Source: Cupriavidus gilardii J11 (GTDB lineage Bacteria > Pseudomonadota > Gammaproteobacteria > Burkholderiales > Burkholderiaceae). Taken from it: a stretch of 45,884 nucleotides of DNA. The stretch is taken from NCBI RefSeq assembly GCF_007829435.1, contig NZ_VLJN01000023.1:8802-54685 (forward strand), in the 5' to 3' direction. Position numbers and translations under genes: made by a program. Below are positions 16,406-24,636 of the stretch, piece by piece (position 1 is the first letter of the stretch; the number at the start of each line of letters is the position of its first letter). The notes beneath the pieces are model-generated. The model was not told the DNA's origin and did no database searches. It saw only the letters and a list, made by a program, of their open reading frames with translations.

Positions 16406-17398
16406 ATGGCGACGTTCACCGCCCGCCGGCGGCTGCTGGCTGCCATGGCCGCCGCCGGCGCGGCCGCCGCGCTGCCGCTGGTTGCACGGGGTCAATCCGG
16501 GTGGCCGGCACGGCCCCTCCGCATGATCGTGCCGTTTCCGCCCGGCTCCTCGCCGGACCTGATCGCCCGCCTGCTGACCGAGCGGCTGGCCGCTTCGCTC
16601 GGCCAGCCGGTGGTGGTCGAAAACCGTCCCGGCGCCGGCGGCAATATCGGTACCGGCCAGGTGGCCCGCGCGGCCCCGGATGGCTACACGCTGCTGTTCA
16701 CCATCAACGGCCCGCTGGTCACGGCGCCCACGCTGTCGCGCCATTTGAACTACGACCCGATGCGGCAGCTGGCGCCCATTACGCTGGTCGCGACATCGCC
16801 GAACGTGCTGGTGGTGGACCCGAACCTTGGCGTGCGGAATCTGCGCGAATTCGTCGCGCTGGCCCGCTCCCGTCCGGGTGCGCTCAACTATGGCTCCGTC
16901 GGCAACGGCAGCGCCGCCCATCTGGCGATGGAGCAGTTGAAGACGCGCGCGGGAATCGCGCTGGAGCACATTCCGTATCCCGGCTTTCCGCAGATTGCCG
17001 CGGCGATCATCGCCGGCCAGATCCAGGCGGGCTTCATGGTGCCCGCCATCGCGATGCCGCAGGTGCAGGCCGGCCGGTTGCGCGTACTGGCGGCCACCAC
17101 GACGGGACGTACCGCACTGCTGCCCGATGTGCCGACCGTCGCGGAATCGGGGTATCCCGGCTTCGAGGCGATTTCATGGCAGGCGGTGCTCGCACCCGCC
17201 GGCACGCCAAGGGCCATTATCGACAGGCTCTACCGCGAGCTTGTGGCCATCATCGGCAGCGATGCGGTGCGTGAGCGGATGCGGGCGCAGTACTTCATAC
17301 CGGCTGGAACCGCGCCGGAGTCGCTGCGTCAGACCATGGCGAGCGAGAAGGCGCGCTGGGACAAGGTGATCCGCGCGGCCGGCGTGCAGCCGGAATAG
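16406..17398 (+). CDS. Tripartite tricarboxylate transporter substrate-binding protein (Bug/TctC family)
   Basis: Periplasmic solute-binding protein of the Bug family, highly expanded in Bordetella and Cupriavidus; 330 residues. The N-terminus TARRRLLAAMAAAGAAAALP has consecutive arginines and a hydrophobic core, so export by Tat or Sec is plausible. Family motifs include RMIVPFPPGSSPDLIARLL, VVVENRPGAGGNIGTGQVA, DGYTLLF, YGSVGNGSAAHLAMEQLK and PDVPTVAESGYPGFE. No membrane components (TctA/TctB) are near, so this is an orphan receptor; the ligand cannot be deduced. The start codon is 2 bases after the gpsA stop, an unusual partner for a Bug gene. It converges on trmL. Confidence 0.93.
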   Translation: MATFTARRRLLAAMAAAGAAAALPLVARGQSGWPARPLRMIVPFPPGSSPDLIARLLTERLAASLGQPVVVENRPGAGGNIGTGQVARAAPDGYTLLFTINGPLVTAPTLSRHLNYDPMRQLAPITLVATSPNVLVVDPNLGVRNLREFVALARSRPGALNYGSVGNGSAAHLAMEQLKTRAGIALEHIPYPGFPQIAAAIIAGQIQAGFMVPAIAMPQVQAGRLRVLAATTTGRTALLPDVPTVAESGYPGFEAISWQAVLAPAGTPRAIIDRLYRELVAIIGSDAVRERMRAQYFIPAGTAPESLRQTMASEKARWDKVIRAAGVQPE

Positions 17399-17452
17399 GG
17401 CCCGTAGGGCGCGTAGCCACCGGCCCGCGCAGCCACGGGAAAATGAACGCGT

Positions 17453-17923
17453 TCAGGCGCCCCCGGCAAAGCCCTGCTGGCGCCAGGCCTCGAACACGAC
17501 CACCGCGACGGTATTCGACAGATTGAGGCTGCGGTTATGCGGCCGCATCGGCAGGCGGATGCGCTGCGCCGACGGAAACCATTCGCGCCGCTCGGGCGAC
17601 AGCCCGCGCGTCTCCGACCCGAACACGAACCAGTCGCCCGGCGCAAAGCTGACCTGCCCGAACGGCGTCGAGCCGTGCGTGGTCAGCGCGAACATCCGTT
17701 GCGGATCCGGCCGCTCGGCCGCGAGGAACGTGTCCCAGTCATCATGGACGCGCATGGTCGCGTATTCGTGATAGTCCAGCCCCGCGCGGCGCATGCGCGC
17801 ATCGTCCAGCGGAAAGCCCAATGGCCTGATCAGGTGCAACTGCGCGCCTGTGTTGGCGCACAGCCGGATCACGTTGCCGGTATTGGGCGGAATTTCGGGC
17901 TCGACGAGGACGACGTGGAACAT
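17453..17923 (-). CDS. trmL: tRNA (cytidine(34)-2'-O)-methyltransferase TrmL
   Basis: SPOUT-fold enzyme that methylates the wobble-base ribose of leucine tRNAs; 156 residues, the family's length. Motifs: N-terminal VVLVEPEIPPNTGNVIRLCA, LIRPLGFPLDD, the cofactor-knot segment FVFGSETRGLSPE, and the C-terminal RSLNLSNTVAVVVFEA. Start ATG at 17923. It lies 86 bases after comF on the same strand. Confidence 0.94.
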   Translation of the reverse strand: MFHVVLVEPEIPPNTGNVIRLCANTGAQLHLIRPLGFPLDDARMRRAGLDYHEYATMRVHDDWDTFLAAERPDPQRMFALTTHGSTPFGQVSFAPGDWFVFGSETRGLSPERREWFPSAQRIRLPMRPHNRSLNLSNTVAVVVFEAWRQQGFAGGA

Positions 17924-18009
17924 GGCTTAGGCAGCGGAGATCGGGCGGGAAGCTTAGCGTGGCTGCGGGGTGGTGTCACGGGGTGGGTTTGGATTTGCCG
18001 ACACTGCCC

Positions 18010-18771
18010 TCACTCCCCAGGCGCCGGCGTGCGCAATACCACCGCCACCGTCACCCGTGCCGCCCCATGGCGCTTCAATGTCGCCGACGCCTCCGCCAGT
18101 GTGGCTCCGGTGGTCATCACATCGTCCACCAGCACGATATGGCGTCTGGCCACGCGATCGGCCCGGGGCACCACAAAAGCCCCCGCGATGTTGGCATGGC
18201 GGTCCACCAGCGGCAGCCCGCTCTGCGCCGAGGTGTCATGCCGGCGCGCCAGCAGCGTGGGGTCGGCCGACCATGCTAGCCGTGCCGCCATCGCGCGGGC
18301 GATTTCCCATGATTGATTGAAGCCGCGCTGCGCGAGCCGGCGCGGTCCGAGCGGGATCGGCGCGATCAGCGGTAGCGGCTGCGCGCAGGCGAGGCCTTGC
18401 ACGCGCCAATGCGCGCCCACCGCATCGGCCAGCTGCCGTCCCAGCCATGACGCAAGCGCCAGCGTGCCGCGAAACTTCAGCGCCAGCACCAGCGCGTCGC
18501 GCGGCGGCCGGTAGTCGGCCAGCGTGACGGCGGCGTCGTACGGTGGCGGCAACAGCTGGCAGATGGCACACGGCATATCCGCGGCGGTGCCGGATGAGGC
18601 GGGGCTCAGCGGCAGCGCACACTGTGGGCAACGCGGCGTCGTACGGCCGAGGCCGAGATCCTCCGCGCAATCGTGGCAAACCACATCGCCCTGGATACGC
18701 CCGCATTGCGCGCAGGCGCAAGGAACGAGCGCGCGCAGCCACCCGCCGACGCGCGCTGCCCATGACGACAC
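18010..18771 (-). CDS. comF: ComF family phosphoribosyltransferase-like protein
   Basis: ComF/GntX family protein, linked in competent bacteria to DNA uptake and processing of incoming DNA; 253 residues from GTG 18771. An N-terminal zinc-finger-like region has C-x2-C pairs (CAQC, CHDC, CPQC, CAIC), and the C-terminal phosphoribosyltransferase domain has the PRPP motif IVLVDDVMTTGATLAEA. The frame is open far upstream on this strand, but that part lies over the divergent methyltransferase gene and is its shadow. GTG 18771 is the first plausible start downstream of the palindromic GTATAC promoter region (18790-18795). The start is the uncertain part. Confidence 0.88.
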   Translation of the reverse strand: MSSWAARVGGWLRALVPCACAQCGRIQGDVVCHDCAEDLGLGRTTPRCPQCALPLSPASSGTAADMPCAICQLLPPPYDAAVTLADYRPPRDALVLALKFRGTLALASWLGRQLADAVGAHWRVQGLACAQPLPLIAPIPLGPRRLAQRGFNQSWEIARAMAARLAWSADPTLLARRHDTSAQSGLPLVDRHANIAGAFVVPRADRVARRHIVLVDDVMTTGATLAEASATLKRHGAARVTVAVVLRTPAPGE

Positions 18772-18852
18772 GCGTATTCCAGTGGCCGCGTATACTGTCG
18801 GCCCGGCGGGAGTTCCCTGGTCCCGCCTTCCGATTTGCGTGTCGCCATCGCC

Positions 18853-19800
18853 GTGTCCCTGCATTCCGCCGCTTCCTCCGACGCTTATTTGCCCCCCGCG
18901 CGACTGACGCGGCTTGCCTTCGACCGCCGCAGCGCGGCGTTCGACCGGCTGGAATTCCTGCTGGGTGAAGTCGGCCAACGGATGCAGGAACGCATGCCGC
19001 TGATCCGCATCCAGCCAGAGCGCGCGCTCGACATCGGCTGCGGGCACGGCCAGGGGCTGGCGGCGTTGCGGGCCCAGTACCCGGATGCCCAGATCGCCGG
19101 GCTCGACATTTCGGGGGCGATGCTGGCCCATGCGGCGCAACGGGACCCGCAGCGGCAGCCCGGCTGGCTCGGGCGGCTGCTGGGCAAGCGGCCGACCTTC
19201 GATCTGGTGCAAGGCGATCTTGCCACACTGCCGTTCGCCGATGGCGCATTCGACCTGCTGTGGTCCAATCTTGCGCTGCACTGGCATCCCGAGCCCCACC
19301 TGGTGTTCCCGGAATGGCACCGGGTCACGCGCCAGGAGGGACTGGTGCTGTTTTCGTTGTTCGGACCCGACACCCTGAAGGAACTGCGCTCCGCCTTTGC
19401 CGACGTGGATGCCCAGGACCACACGCTGCGCTTCGTGGACATGCACGACATCGGCGACATGCTCGTCAACAGCGGCTGGTCCACGCCGGTGATGGACATG
19501 GAGACCCTGACCGTGACCTACGAGACGCCGGAACGGCTGCTCGAAGAAGTCCACACGCTCGGCGGGCTGCGGCACCCGCCGGGCGCGTTCGCGGGGATGC
19601 GCGGCAAGCGCTGGCGCGCCGCGCTGCTGGCGGCGCTGGACCGGCGCCGCAACGCCGACGGCGTGATTCCGTTGACCTTCGAGATCGTCTACGGACACGC
19701 GTGGAAGCTCGCTCCACGCGTGGCGCAGGAGCGCGACGCCGAGGGCCGCGCCGTGGTGCCGATCGACCGCATTGGCCGCCGCCGCCCGCCACGGGCCTGA
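18853..19800 (+). CDS. BioC-like class I SAM-dependent methyltransferase
   Basis: About 315 residues. The SAM-binding loop ALDIGCGHGQGLAALRAQYP, motif II region DLVQGDLATLPFADGAFDLL and SNLALHWHPEP, and the BioC-like middle segment FSLFGPDTLKELRSAF are clear. BioC methylates malonyl-ACP to start pimelate synthesis for biotin; the likeness and common placement beside comF favour this, but no other biotin genes are in the window. No ATG is available: GTG 18853 is preferred, with TTG 18835 in the same frame as an alternative. A TATACT box at 18791-18796 sits upstream in the 60-base gap shared with divergent comF. Confidence 0.78.
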   Translation: MSLHSAASSDAYLPPARLTRLAFDRRSAAFDRLEFLLGEVGQRMQERMPLIRIQPERALDIGCGHGQGLAALRAQYPDAQIAGLDISGAMLAHAAQRDPQRQPGWLGRLLGKRPTFDLVQGDLATLPFADGAFDLLWSNLALHWHPEPHLVFPEWHRVTRQEGLVLFSLFGPDTLKELRSAFADVDAQDHTLRFVDMHDIGDMLVNSGWSTPVMDMETLTVTYETPERLLEEVHTLGGLRHPPGAFAGMRGKRWRAALLAALDRRRNADGVIPLTFEIVYGHAWKLAPRVAQERDAEGRAVVPIDRIGRRRPPRA

Positions 19801-19886
19801 CCGCGGCCCCACGCGCGGCGCGCACCGCCACCGTGCATCAAAGCGCGTCGCCACGACGGATGCGCGCCACAGCCCACCGGACCGCG

Positions 19887-19915
19887 GCTTGTTCCGGTAG
19901 ACGAAGCGCCATATA
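19887..19915 (+). promoter_or_regulatory. Sigma-70 promoter of the cta cluster
   Basis: TTGTTC (19887-19892), 17-base spacer, perfect TATAAT (19910-19915). It is the best sigma-70 promoter in the window and heads the DUF2244-cta genes. The transcript would carry a leader of about 180 bases, which fills most of the 302-base gap. Confidence 0.75.
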
Positions 19916-19964
19916 ATGCGCCAGTTTGTCGCAGTGGTCCCCTGGCACTTCGCCTATCGGTTTG

Positions 19965-19979
19965 GCACCACGTTGGTGC
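19965..19979. promoter_or_regulatory. NtrC-like palindrome in the cta leader
   Basis: GCACC-N5-GGTGC with 6-base arms (GCACCA/TGGTGC). It matches the core NtrC recognition pattern but lies about 40-55 bases downstream of the predicted start site, so it could instead act as an RNA hairpin or as the operator of another regulator. Confidence 0.35.
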
Positions 19980-20102
19980 AACTCCGTAAGCATACGTCCC
20001 AGGCGCGCATCCGGTGCAGAGTGGTTGGCGATGCATTACGCGGTTATCGCACTCCAGGCGGCGCATGGCGGATCCGGGAATCATCGCAGCGGGGTCCTTG
20101 CC

Positions 20103-20543
20103 ATGCCGTGCAACGACTGGCTGATGAAGCGGAATTGTTCGCTATCCCCACGCCAGGTCGGCTGGTTCTACCTCTCCATCGTCTGTTTTTCCCTCGCCAT
20201 CGCGCTGTTTTTTGCGTGGCGGGGCGCTTGGCTCGTGTTGCCCTTCGCGGGAATGGAGCTGGCGGGGCTCGGCGTGGCGCTACTGGTCTACGCGCGACAC
20301 GCGACCGACTATGAACGCGTCACGCTTGCGAACGGCAGACTGGTAGTGGAGACGGCCAGCGGAGGTCGCGTGACGCGGCAGGAACTCAACCCTCACTGGG
20401 TGCGGGTCGAACTGGGCGAATCCGCCCCGGCGCTGGTGGTGTTGCGCTCGGGCAGGCAGACTGTGCAGGTGGGGTGCTTTCTGGACCCGTACAGTCGGCG
20501 GAAGTTCGCACGGGAACTCGTTGCGGCGTTGCGCCGGCAGTAA
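20103..20543 (+). CDS. DUF2244 family membrane protein
   Basis: 146 residues from ATG 20103 (MPCNDWLMKRNCSLSPRQVG). The KRNCSLSPRQ box near residues 9-18, two adjacent membrane segments (about 21-60), and a C-terminal soluble domain ending CFLDPYSRRKFARELVAAL fit the DUF2244 family, which has no known biochemical function and often lies by cytochrome oxidase genes. The frame is open back to 19926, but that part is not family-like. It is the first gene after the strong promoter at 19887 and shares direction with ctaC 58 bases downstream, so a role in oxidase biogenesis is a reasonable inference. Confidence 0.75.
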   Translation: MPCNDWLMKRNCSLSPRQVGWFYLSIVCFSLAIALFFAWRGAWLVLPFAGMELAGLGVALLVYARHATDYERVTLANGRLVVETASGGRVTRQELNPHWVRVELGESAPALVVLRSGRQTVQVGCFLDPYSRRKFARELVAALRRQ

Positions 20544-20601
20544 AGGGCGCGCCGGCCGGGCGGGGAGACAGAGTTGAATCTGTAATTTGGGTAGATAACA
20601 A

Positions 20602-21849
20602 ATGAAAATGTGGAAGAAGGCATCCGCAGCATGTCTGGCCAGCTTGTCCCTCCTGGCCAGCCAGACAGCCCAGGCGGTCAGCGACATGCCGGGCGGCCCC
20701 GCCGTCCGACAGCTCAACCTGACCGAGCCCGTTACCAAGATCGCCGAGCAGATTCACTGGCTGAACTGGATGATGCTGATCATCTGCACGGTGATCTTCG
20801 TGTCGGTGTTCGCGGTGATGTTCTATTCCGTCTTCACCCACCGCAAGTCCAAGGGCGCCAAGCCCGCTTCCTTCCACGAAAGCATCACCGTCGAGGTGGT
20901 GTGGACCGTGATCCCTTTCCTGATCGTGATCGGCATGGCGCTGCCCGCCACCAAGACCGTGGTCGCGATGAAGGACACCACCAACTCCGACATCACCATC
21001 AAGGCCACCGGCTACCAGTGGAAGTGGGGATACGACTACCTGAAGGGCGAGGGTGAAGGCATTTCCTTTGTCTCCACGCTCACCACGCCGCGTGAGCAGA
21101 TCAACAACGAGGCGCCGAAGTCGAACACCTACCTGATGGAGGTGGACAACGAGATGGTGGTGCCGGTCAACAAGAAGATCCGCATCGTCACCACGGCCAA
21201 CGACGTGATCCACGCGTGGATGATCCCGGCGTTCGGCGTCAAGCAGGACGCGATTCCCGGCTTCGTGCGCGACACCTGGTTCAAGGCCGAGAAGACCGGC
21301 GTCTACCGCGGCCAGTGCGCCGAGCTGTGCGGCAAGGAACACGCCTTCATGCCGATCGTGGTGCGGGTCGTCACCGACGCCGAGTACACCAAGTGGGTCG
21401 ACGAGAAGAAGAAGGCGATGGCCGCCGCGGCCGACGATCCCAACAAGACCTGGACGCTGGACGAGCTGAAGGTGCGCGGCCAGCAGGTCTACGCGGCCAA
21501 CTGCGCGGTGTGCCACCAGCCGAACGGCAAGGGCGCCGGCGCGTTCCCCGCGCTGGACGGCTCCAAGGTGGTCAACGGCCCGAAGGCGCCGCAGATGCAT
21601 ATCCTGCTGGAAGGCAAGGGCGGCATGCCGTCGTGGAAGCAGCTGTCGGACACCGAACTGGCCGCGGTCATGACGTACACCCGCAATAACTGGGGCAACA
21701 AGACCGGTGAAGTGATTCAGCCGAGCGAGTTCGTCAACGCGCGCGCCGGCAAATTCCCCGAGGGCGGCGGCACCGAGGCGCCGAAGGCGGAAGACAAGCC
21801 CGCCGCGGGCCAGCAGGCCAGCGTCGCCGCCGAGCGCGCCGCTAGCTGA
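20602..21849 (+). CDS. ctaC: Cytochrome c oxidase subunit II with fused cytochrome c (caa3 type)
   Basis: Electron entry subunit of the haem-copper oxidase, 415 residues. A signal peptide (about 1-25), two membrane helices (about 55-78 and 97-118) and a periplasmic cupredoxin domain with the full CuA set follow: H204, then C239, C243, H247 and M250 (CAELCGKEHAFM). An additional C-terminal haem c domain has CAVCH at 301-305 and the likely axial methionine in GGMPSWKQLSD, so this is a caa3-type subunit. A Pro/Ala/Glu tail ends the protein. The first of two ATGs (20602, 20608) is taken; the Shine-Dalgarno sequence is weak. It is followed by ctaD after 38 bases. Confidence 0.97.
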   Translation: MKMWKKASAACLASLSLLASQTAQAVSDMPGGPAVRQLNLTEPVTKIAEQIHWLNWMMLIICTVIFVSVFAVMFYSVFTHRKSKGAKPASFHESITVEVVWTVIPFLIVIGMALPATKTVVAMKDTTNSDITIKATGYQWKWGYDYLKGEGEGISFVSTLTTPREQINNEAPKSNTYLMEVDNEMVVPVNKKIRIVTTANDVIHAWMIPAFGVKQDAIPGFVRDTWFKAEKTGVYRGQCAELCGKEHAFMPIVVRVVTDAEYTKWVDEKKKAMAAAADDPNKTWTLDELKVRGQQVYAANCAVCHQPNGKGAGAFPALDGSKVVNGPKAPQMHILLEGKGGMPSWKQLSDTELAAVMTYTRNNWGNKTGEVIQPSEFVNARAGKFPEGGGTEAPKAEDKPAAGQQASVAAERAAS

Positions 21850-21887
21850 GCGCAGCAGTCAGAACAGGATTTGAGGAGCTTTTTGCG

Positions 21888-23504
21888 ATGAGTACTGCTA
21901 CCCCGGACGCACTCGCCCATCCGCACGACCCGGCGCACGGTCACGCGCACGACGAACACCACGACCATCCGCACGGCTGGCGCCGGTGGCTGTTCGCCAC
22001 CAACCACAAGGACATCGGCACGCTGTACCTGCTGTTCTCCTTCACCATGCTGCTGTCGGGCGGCGTGCTCGCGCTGCTGATCCGCCTGGAGCTGTTCGAG
22101 CCGGGCCTGCAGTTCTTCCGCCCCGAACTGTTCAACCAGTTCACCACGATGCACGGGCTGGTGATGGTGTTCGGCGCGATCATGCCGGCCTTCGTCGGCT
22201 TCGCCAACTGGATGATTCCGCTGCAGATCGGCGCGTCCGACATGGCGTTCGCGCGCATGAACAACTTCAGCTTCTGGCTGCTGCCGCCGGCCGCGCTGCT
22301 GCTGGCCGGGTCGTTCTTCGCGCCGGGGGGCGCCACCGCCGCCGGCTGGACGCTGTACGCGCCGCTGTCGGTGCAGATGGGCCCGGGCATGGACATGGCC
22401 ATTTTCGCGATGCACATCATGGGCGCGTCGTCGATCATGGGCGCGATCAACATCATCGTGACCATCCTCAACATGCGCGCGCCCGGCATGACGCTGATGA
22501 AGATGCCGATGTTCTGCTGGACGTGGCTGATCACCGCCTACCTGCTGATCGCCGTGATGCCGGTGCTGGCCGGCGCGATCACCATGGTGCTGACCGATCG
22601 CCACTTCGGCACGAGCTTCTTCTCCGCGGCGGGCGGCGGTGACCCGGTGATGTATCAGCACATCTTCTGGTTCTTCGGCCACCCCGAGGTGTACATCATG
22701 ATCTTGCCGGCGTTCGGGATCATCTCGCAGGTGGTGCCGGCGTTCTCGCGCAAGCGCCTGTTCGGCTACAGCTCGATGGTGTACGCGACCGCCTCGATCG
22801 CGATCCTGTCGTTCATCGTGTGGGCCCACCACATGTTCACGACGGGCATGCCGGTGACCGGCCAGCTGTTCTTCATGTACGCGACGATGCTGATCGCGGT
22901 GCCGACGGCGGTGAAGATCTTCAACTGGATCGCCACCATGTGGCGCGGCTCGATGACCTTCGAGACGCCGATGCTGTTTGCCATCGGCTTCATCTTCGTG
23001 TTCACCATCGGCGGCTTCACCGGCCTGATCCCCGCGGTGGCACCGATCGATATCCAGATCCAGGACACCTACTTCATCGTGGCGCACTTCCACTATGTGC
23101 TGGTGGCCGGCTCGCTGTTCGCGCTGTTCGCGGGCTTCTATTACTGGGGGCCGAAGTGGAGCGGTTTCATGTACAACGAAACGCGCGGCCAGATCCACTT
23201 CTGGGGTTCGATCATCTTCTTCAACATCGCCTTCTTCCCGATGCACTTCCTCGGGCTGGCCGGCATGCCGCGCCGCTATGCGGACTACGCGGTGCAGTTC
23301 GCGGACTTCAACGCGATCTCGTCGATCGGCGCGCTGGGCTTCGGGCTGATGCAGGTGTATTTCTTCTTCTTCGTGGTGCTGCCGTCGTATCGCGGCGGCG
23401 AAAAGGCCGCGGACAAGCCGTGGGAAGGCGCCGAAGGCCTGGAATGGACCGTGCCCTCGCCGGCTCCGTTCCATACCTTTGAAGTGCCGCCGCAGGTTCG
23501 CTAA
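21888..23504 (+). CDS. ctaD: Cytochrome c oxidase subunit I
   Basis: Catalytic subunit of the terminal oxidase, 538 residues, twelve membrane helices. Metal ligands are complete: low-spin haem a H89 (FTTMHG) and H402, haem a3 H400 (VAHFHYVL), CuB H265 in WFFGHPEVYIM (with the cross-linked tyrosine Y269) and H314/H315 (WAHHMFTTG). K-channel residues are in YSSMVYATASIAILSF. The N-terminal 30 residues are strikingly His-rich, with nine histidines between 11 and 29 ahead of the conserved GWRRWLFATNHKDIGT. A GAGGAG box precedes the ATG. Order ctaC-ctaD-small protein-ctaG-ctaE is typical of this group. Confidence 0.97.
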   Translation: MSTATPDALAHPHDPAHGHAHDEHHDHPHGWRRWLFATNHKDIGTLYLLFSFTMLLSGGVLALLIRLELFEPGLQFFRPELFNQFTTMHGLVMVFGAIMPAFVGFANWMIPLQIGASDMAFARMNNFSFWLLPPAALLLAGSFFAPGGATAAGWTLYAPLSVQMGPGMDMAIFAMHIMGASSIMGAINIIVTILNMRAPGMTLMKMPMFCWTWLITAYLLIAVMPVLAGAITMVLTDRHFGTSFFSAAGGGDPVMYQHIFWFFGHPEVYIMILPAFGIISQVVPAFSRKRLFGYSSMVYATASIAILSFIVWAHHMFTTGMPVTGQLFFMYATMLIAVPTAVKIFNWIATMWRGSMTFETPMLFAIGFIFVFTIGGFTGLIPAVAPIDIQIQDTYFIVAHFHYVLVAGSLFALFAGFYYWGPKWSGFMYNETRGQIHFWGSIIFFNIAFFPMHFLGLAGMPRRYADYAVQFADFNAISSIGALGFGLMQVYFFFFVVLPSYRGGEKAADKPWEGAEGLEWTVPSPAPFHTFEVPPQVR

Positions 23505-23563
23505 GTTGTAAACCGGCGCGCGGATCGCGACACCGGCGATCCGCGCGCCAACAGGCAAGGGCA

Positions 23564-23695
23564 ATGGAGCATCCAGAAAAAAGTCCAGTGGCACCGGATC
23601 GCAAGGCCGCCAATCGCCGTCTCGGCCTGATCCTGCTGTCGATCGCCGTGGCCTTCTTTCTGGGTTTCTTCGCCAAGATGCTGCTGATGGGCTGA
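23564..23695 (+). CDS. Cytochrome oxidase small assembly protein (43 aa)
   Basis: A 43-residue open frame between ctaD and ctaG. The N-terminal third is polar and charged (MEHPEKSPVAPDRKAANRRL), followed by one hydrophobic segment, GLILLSIAVAFFLGFFAKML, likely a single membrane helix with the positive end in the cytoplasm. Small single-span proteins at exactly this position are known in betaproteobacterial cta operons and are annotated as small assembly proteins; the function is inferred from context. AGGCAAGG lies just before the ATG, and ctaG begins 22 bases after the stop. Confidence 0.8.
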   Translation: MEHPEKSPVAPDRKAANRRLGLILLSIAVAFFLGFFAKMLLMG

Positions 23696-23717
23696 GGGCC
23701 CGCAGCCAGGTACCGAT

Positions 23718-24335
23718 ATGAGCACCAACATGCCGCCGGCACCGTCCGGCGACGCCGACGACAAGCGCTACAACCGCGGCATGATGCTGCGGCTGCTGGT
23801 GATCGTTGTCGTGATGTTTGCGTTTGGCTACGCGCTGGTGCCGCTGTACAAGAAGATCTGCGAGATCACCGGCATCAACGTGGTCACCACGCGCGAGCTG
23901 TACGGCACCAGCGCGGCGAAGAACACGCAGGTCGACACCAGCCGCACCGTGACGGTCGAATTCGACTCCAACGCGCGCGGACCCTTTGCGTTCCGCCCGG
24001 TCAGGAACAGCATGGAGGTGCATCCTGGCGAGATGGCCACCATCGTGTACGAGGTGGCCAACGGGCAGGACCGCGATATCTCGGCGCAGGCGATTCCGAG
24101 CTACGCGCCCAAGCAGGCCACGCAGTACTTCAAGAAGCTGGAGTGCTTCTGCTTCAAGCAGCAGACGCTGAAGGCCAAGGAAGGACGGGAAATGCCGGTG
24201 GTGTTCGTGATCGACCCGGATTTGCCGAAGGACGTGAAGAACATCACGTTGTCTTATACCTTCTTCGAAATCGGCTCGCCGGTCGCCCAGACGCCGCAGG
24301 GCCGGCTCGAAGACAAGCCGGCCGGCGGTGGCTGA
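23718..24335 (+). CDS. ctaG: Cytochrome c oxidase assembly protein CtaG/Cox11
   Basis: Copper chaperone that inserts CuB into subunit I. 205 residues: one N-terminal membrane anchor (about 22-44) and a periplasmic immunoglobulin-like domain with the copper-binding CFCF motif (C143, C145 in LECFCFKQQTL). VEFDSNARGPFAFRP and MPVVFVIDPDLPKDVKNITLSYTFF segments are typical. AGGTACCG lies before the ATG. It is placed between ctaD and ctaE as in related genomes. Confidence 0.96.
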   Translation: MSTNMPPAPSGDADDKRYNRGMMLRLLVIVVVMFAFGYALVPLYKKICEITGINVVTTRELYGTSAAKNTQVDTSRTVTVEFDSNARGPFAFRPVRNSMEVHPGEMATIVYEVANGQDRDISAQAIPSYAPKQATQYFKKLECFCFKQQTLKAKEGREMPVVFVIDPDLPKDVKNITLSYTFFEIGSPVAQTPQGRLEDKPAGGG

Positions 24336-24362
24336 GCGGATGGCAGTGGAGGAGGGGCGGCG

Positions 24363-24575
24363 ATGGACGACCTGAAGGACGCGGTAAAGCGCAAGATGTC
24401 GTTCGGTCAGACGCTGCGGGCGGTGTTCTGGTCGTTTATCGGCCTGCGCAAGGGCGCCGAGCACGAGCGCGACATGGCCAGCCTGAACCCGGTGCATGTG
24501 ATCATCGCCGGCATCCTCGCCGCGGTAATCCTGATCGTGGTGCTGATCACGATCGTGCGGCTGGTGGTCGGCTGA
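24363..24575 (+). CDS. DUF2970 family small membrane protein
   Basis: 70 residues: a basic N-terminal part with MSFGQTLRAVFWSFIGLRKG, then a C-terminal membrane helix (VIIAGILAAVILIVVLITIV). It matches the DUF2970 family, found in cta clusters of betaproteobacteria between ctaG and ctaE; no function is known. A strong GGAGGAGG box precedes the ATG. It lies 27 bases after ctaG. Confidence 0.85.
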   Translation: MDDLKDAVKRKMSFGQTLRAVFWSFIGLRKGAEHERDMASLNPVHVIIAGILAAVILIVVLITIVRLVVG

Positions 24576-24607
24576 AGCCGGCGGCAGGCAGCGGGCGGTA
24601 GCCATAC

Positions 24608-24636
24608 AGCGGGACATAGCGGGACATAGCGGGACA
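24608..24636. repeat. Tandem 10-base repeat before ctaE
   Basis: Almost three head-to-tail copies of AGCGGGACAT (24608-24617, 24618-24627, 24628-24636 with the last base changed), in the 154-base gap between the DUF2970 gene and ctaE. The rest of the gap holds nothing else recognisable. Confidence 0.8.

Noticed and set aside
19961-19981. Possible sigma-54 promoter TTGGCAC... in the cta leader
   Set aside because: The GG to GC spacing is 12 bases, not 10, and TTGC is absent; the sequence is better explained as a GCACC-N5-GGTGC palindrome.
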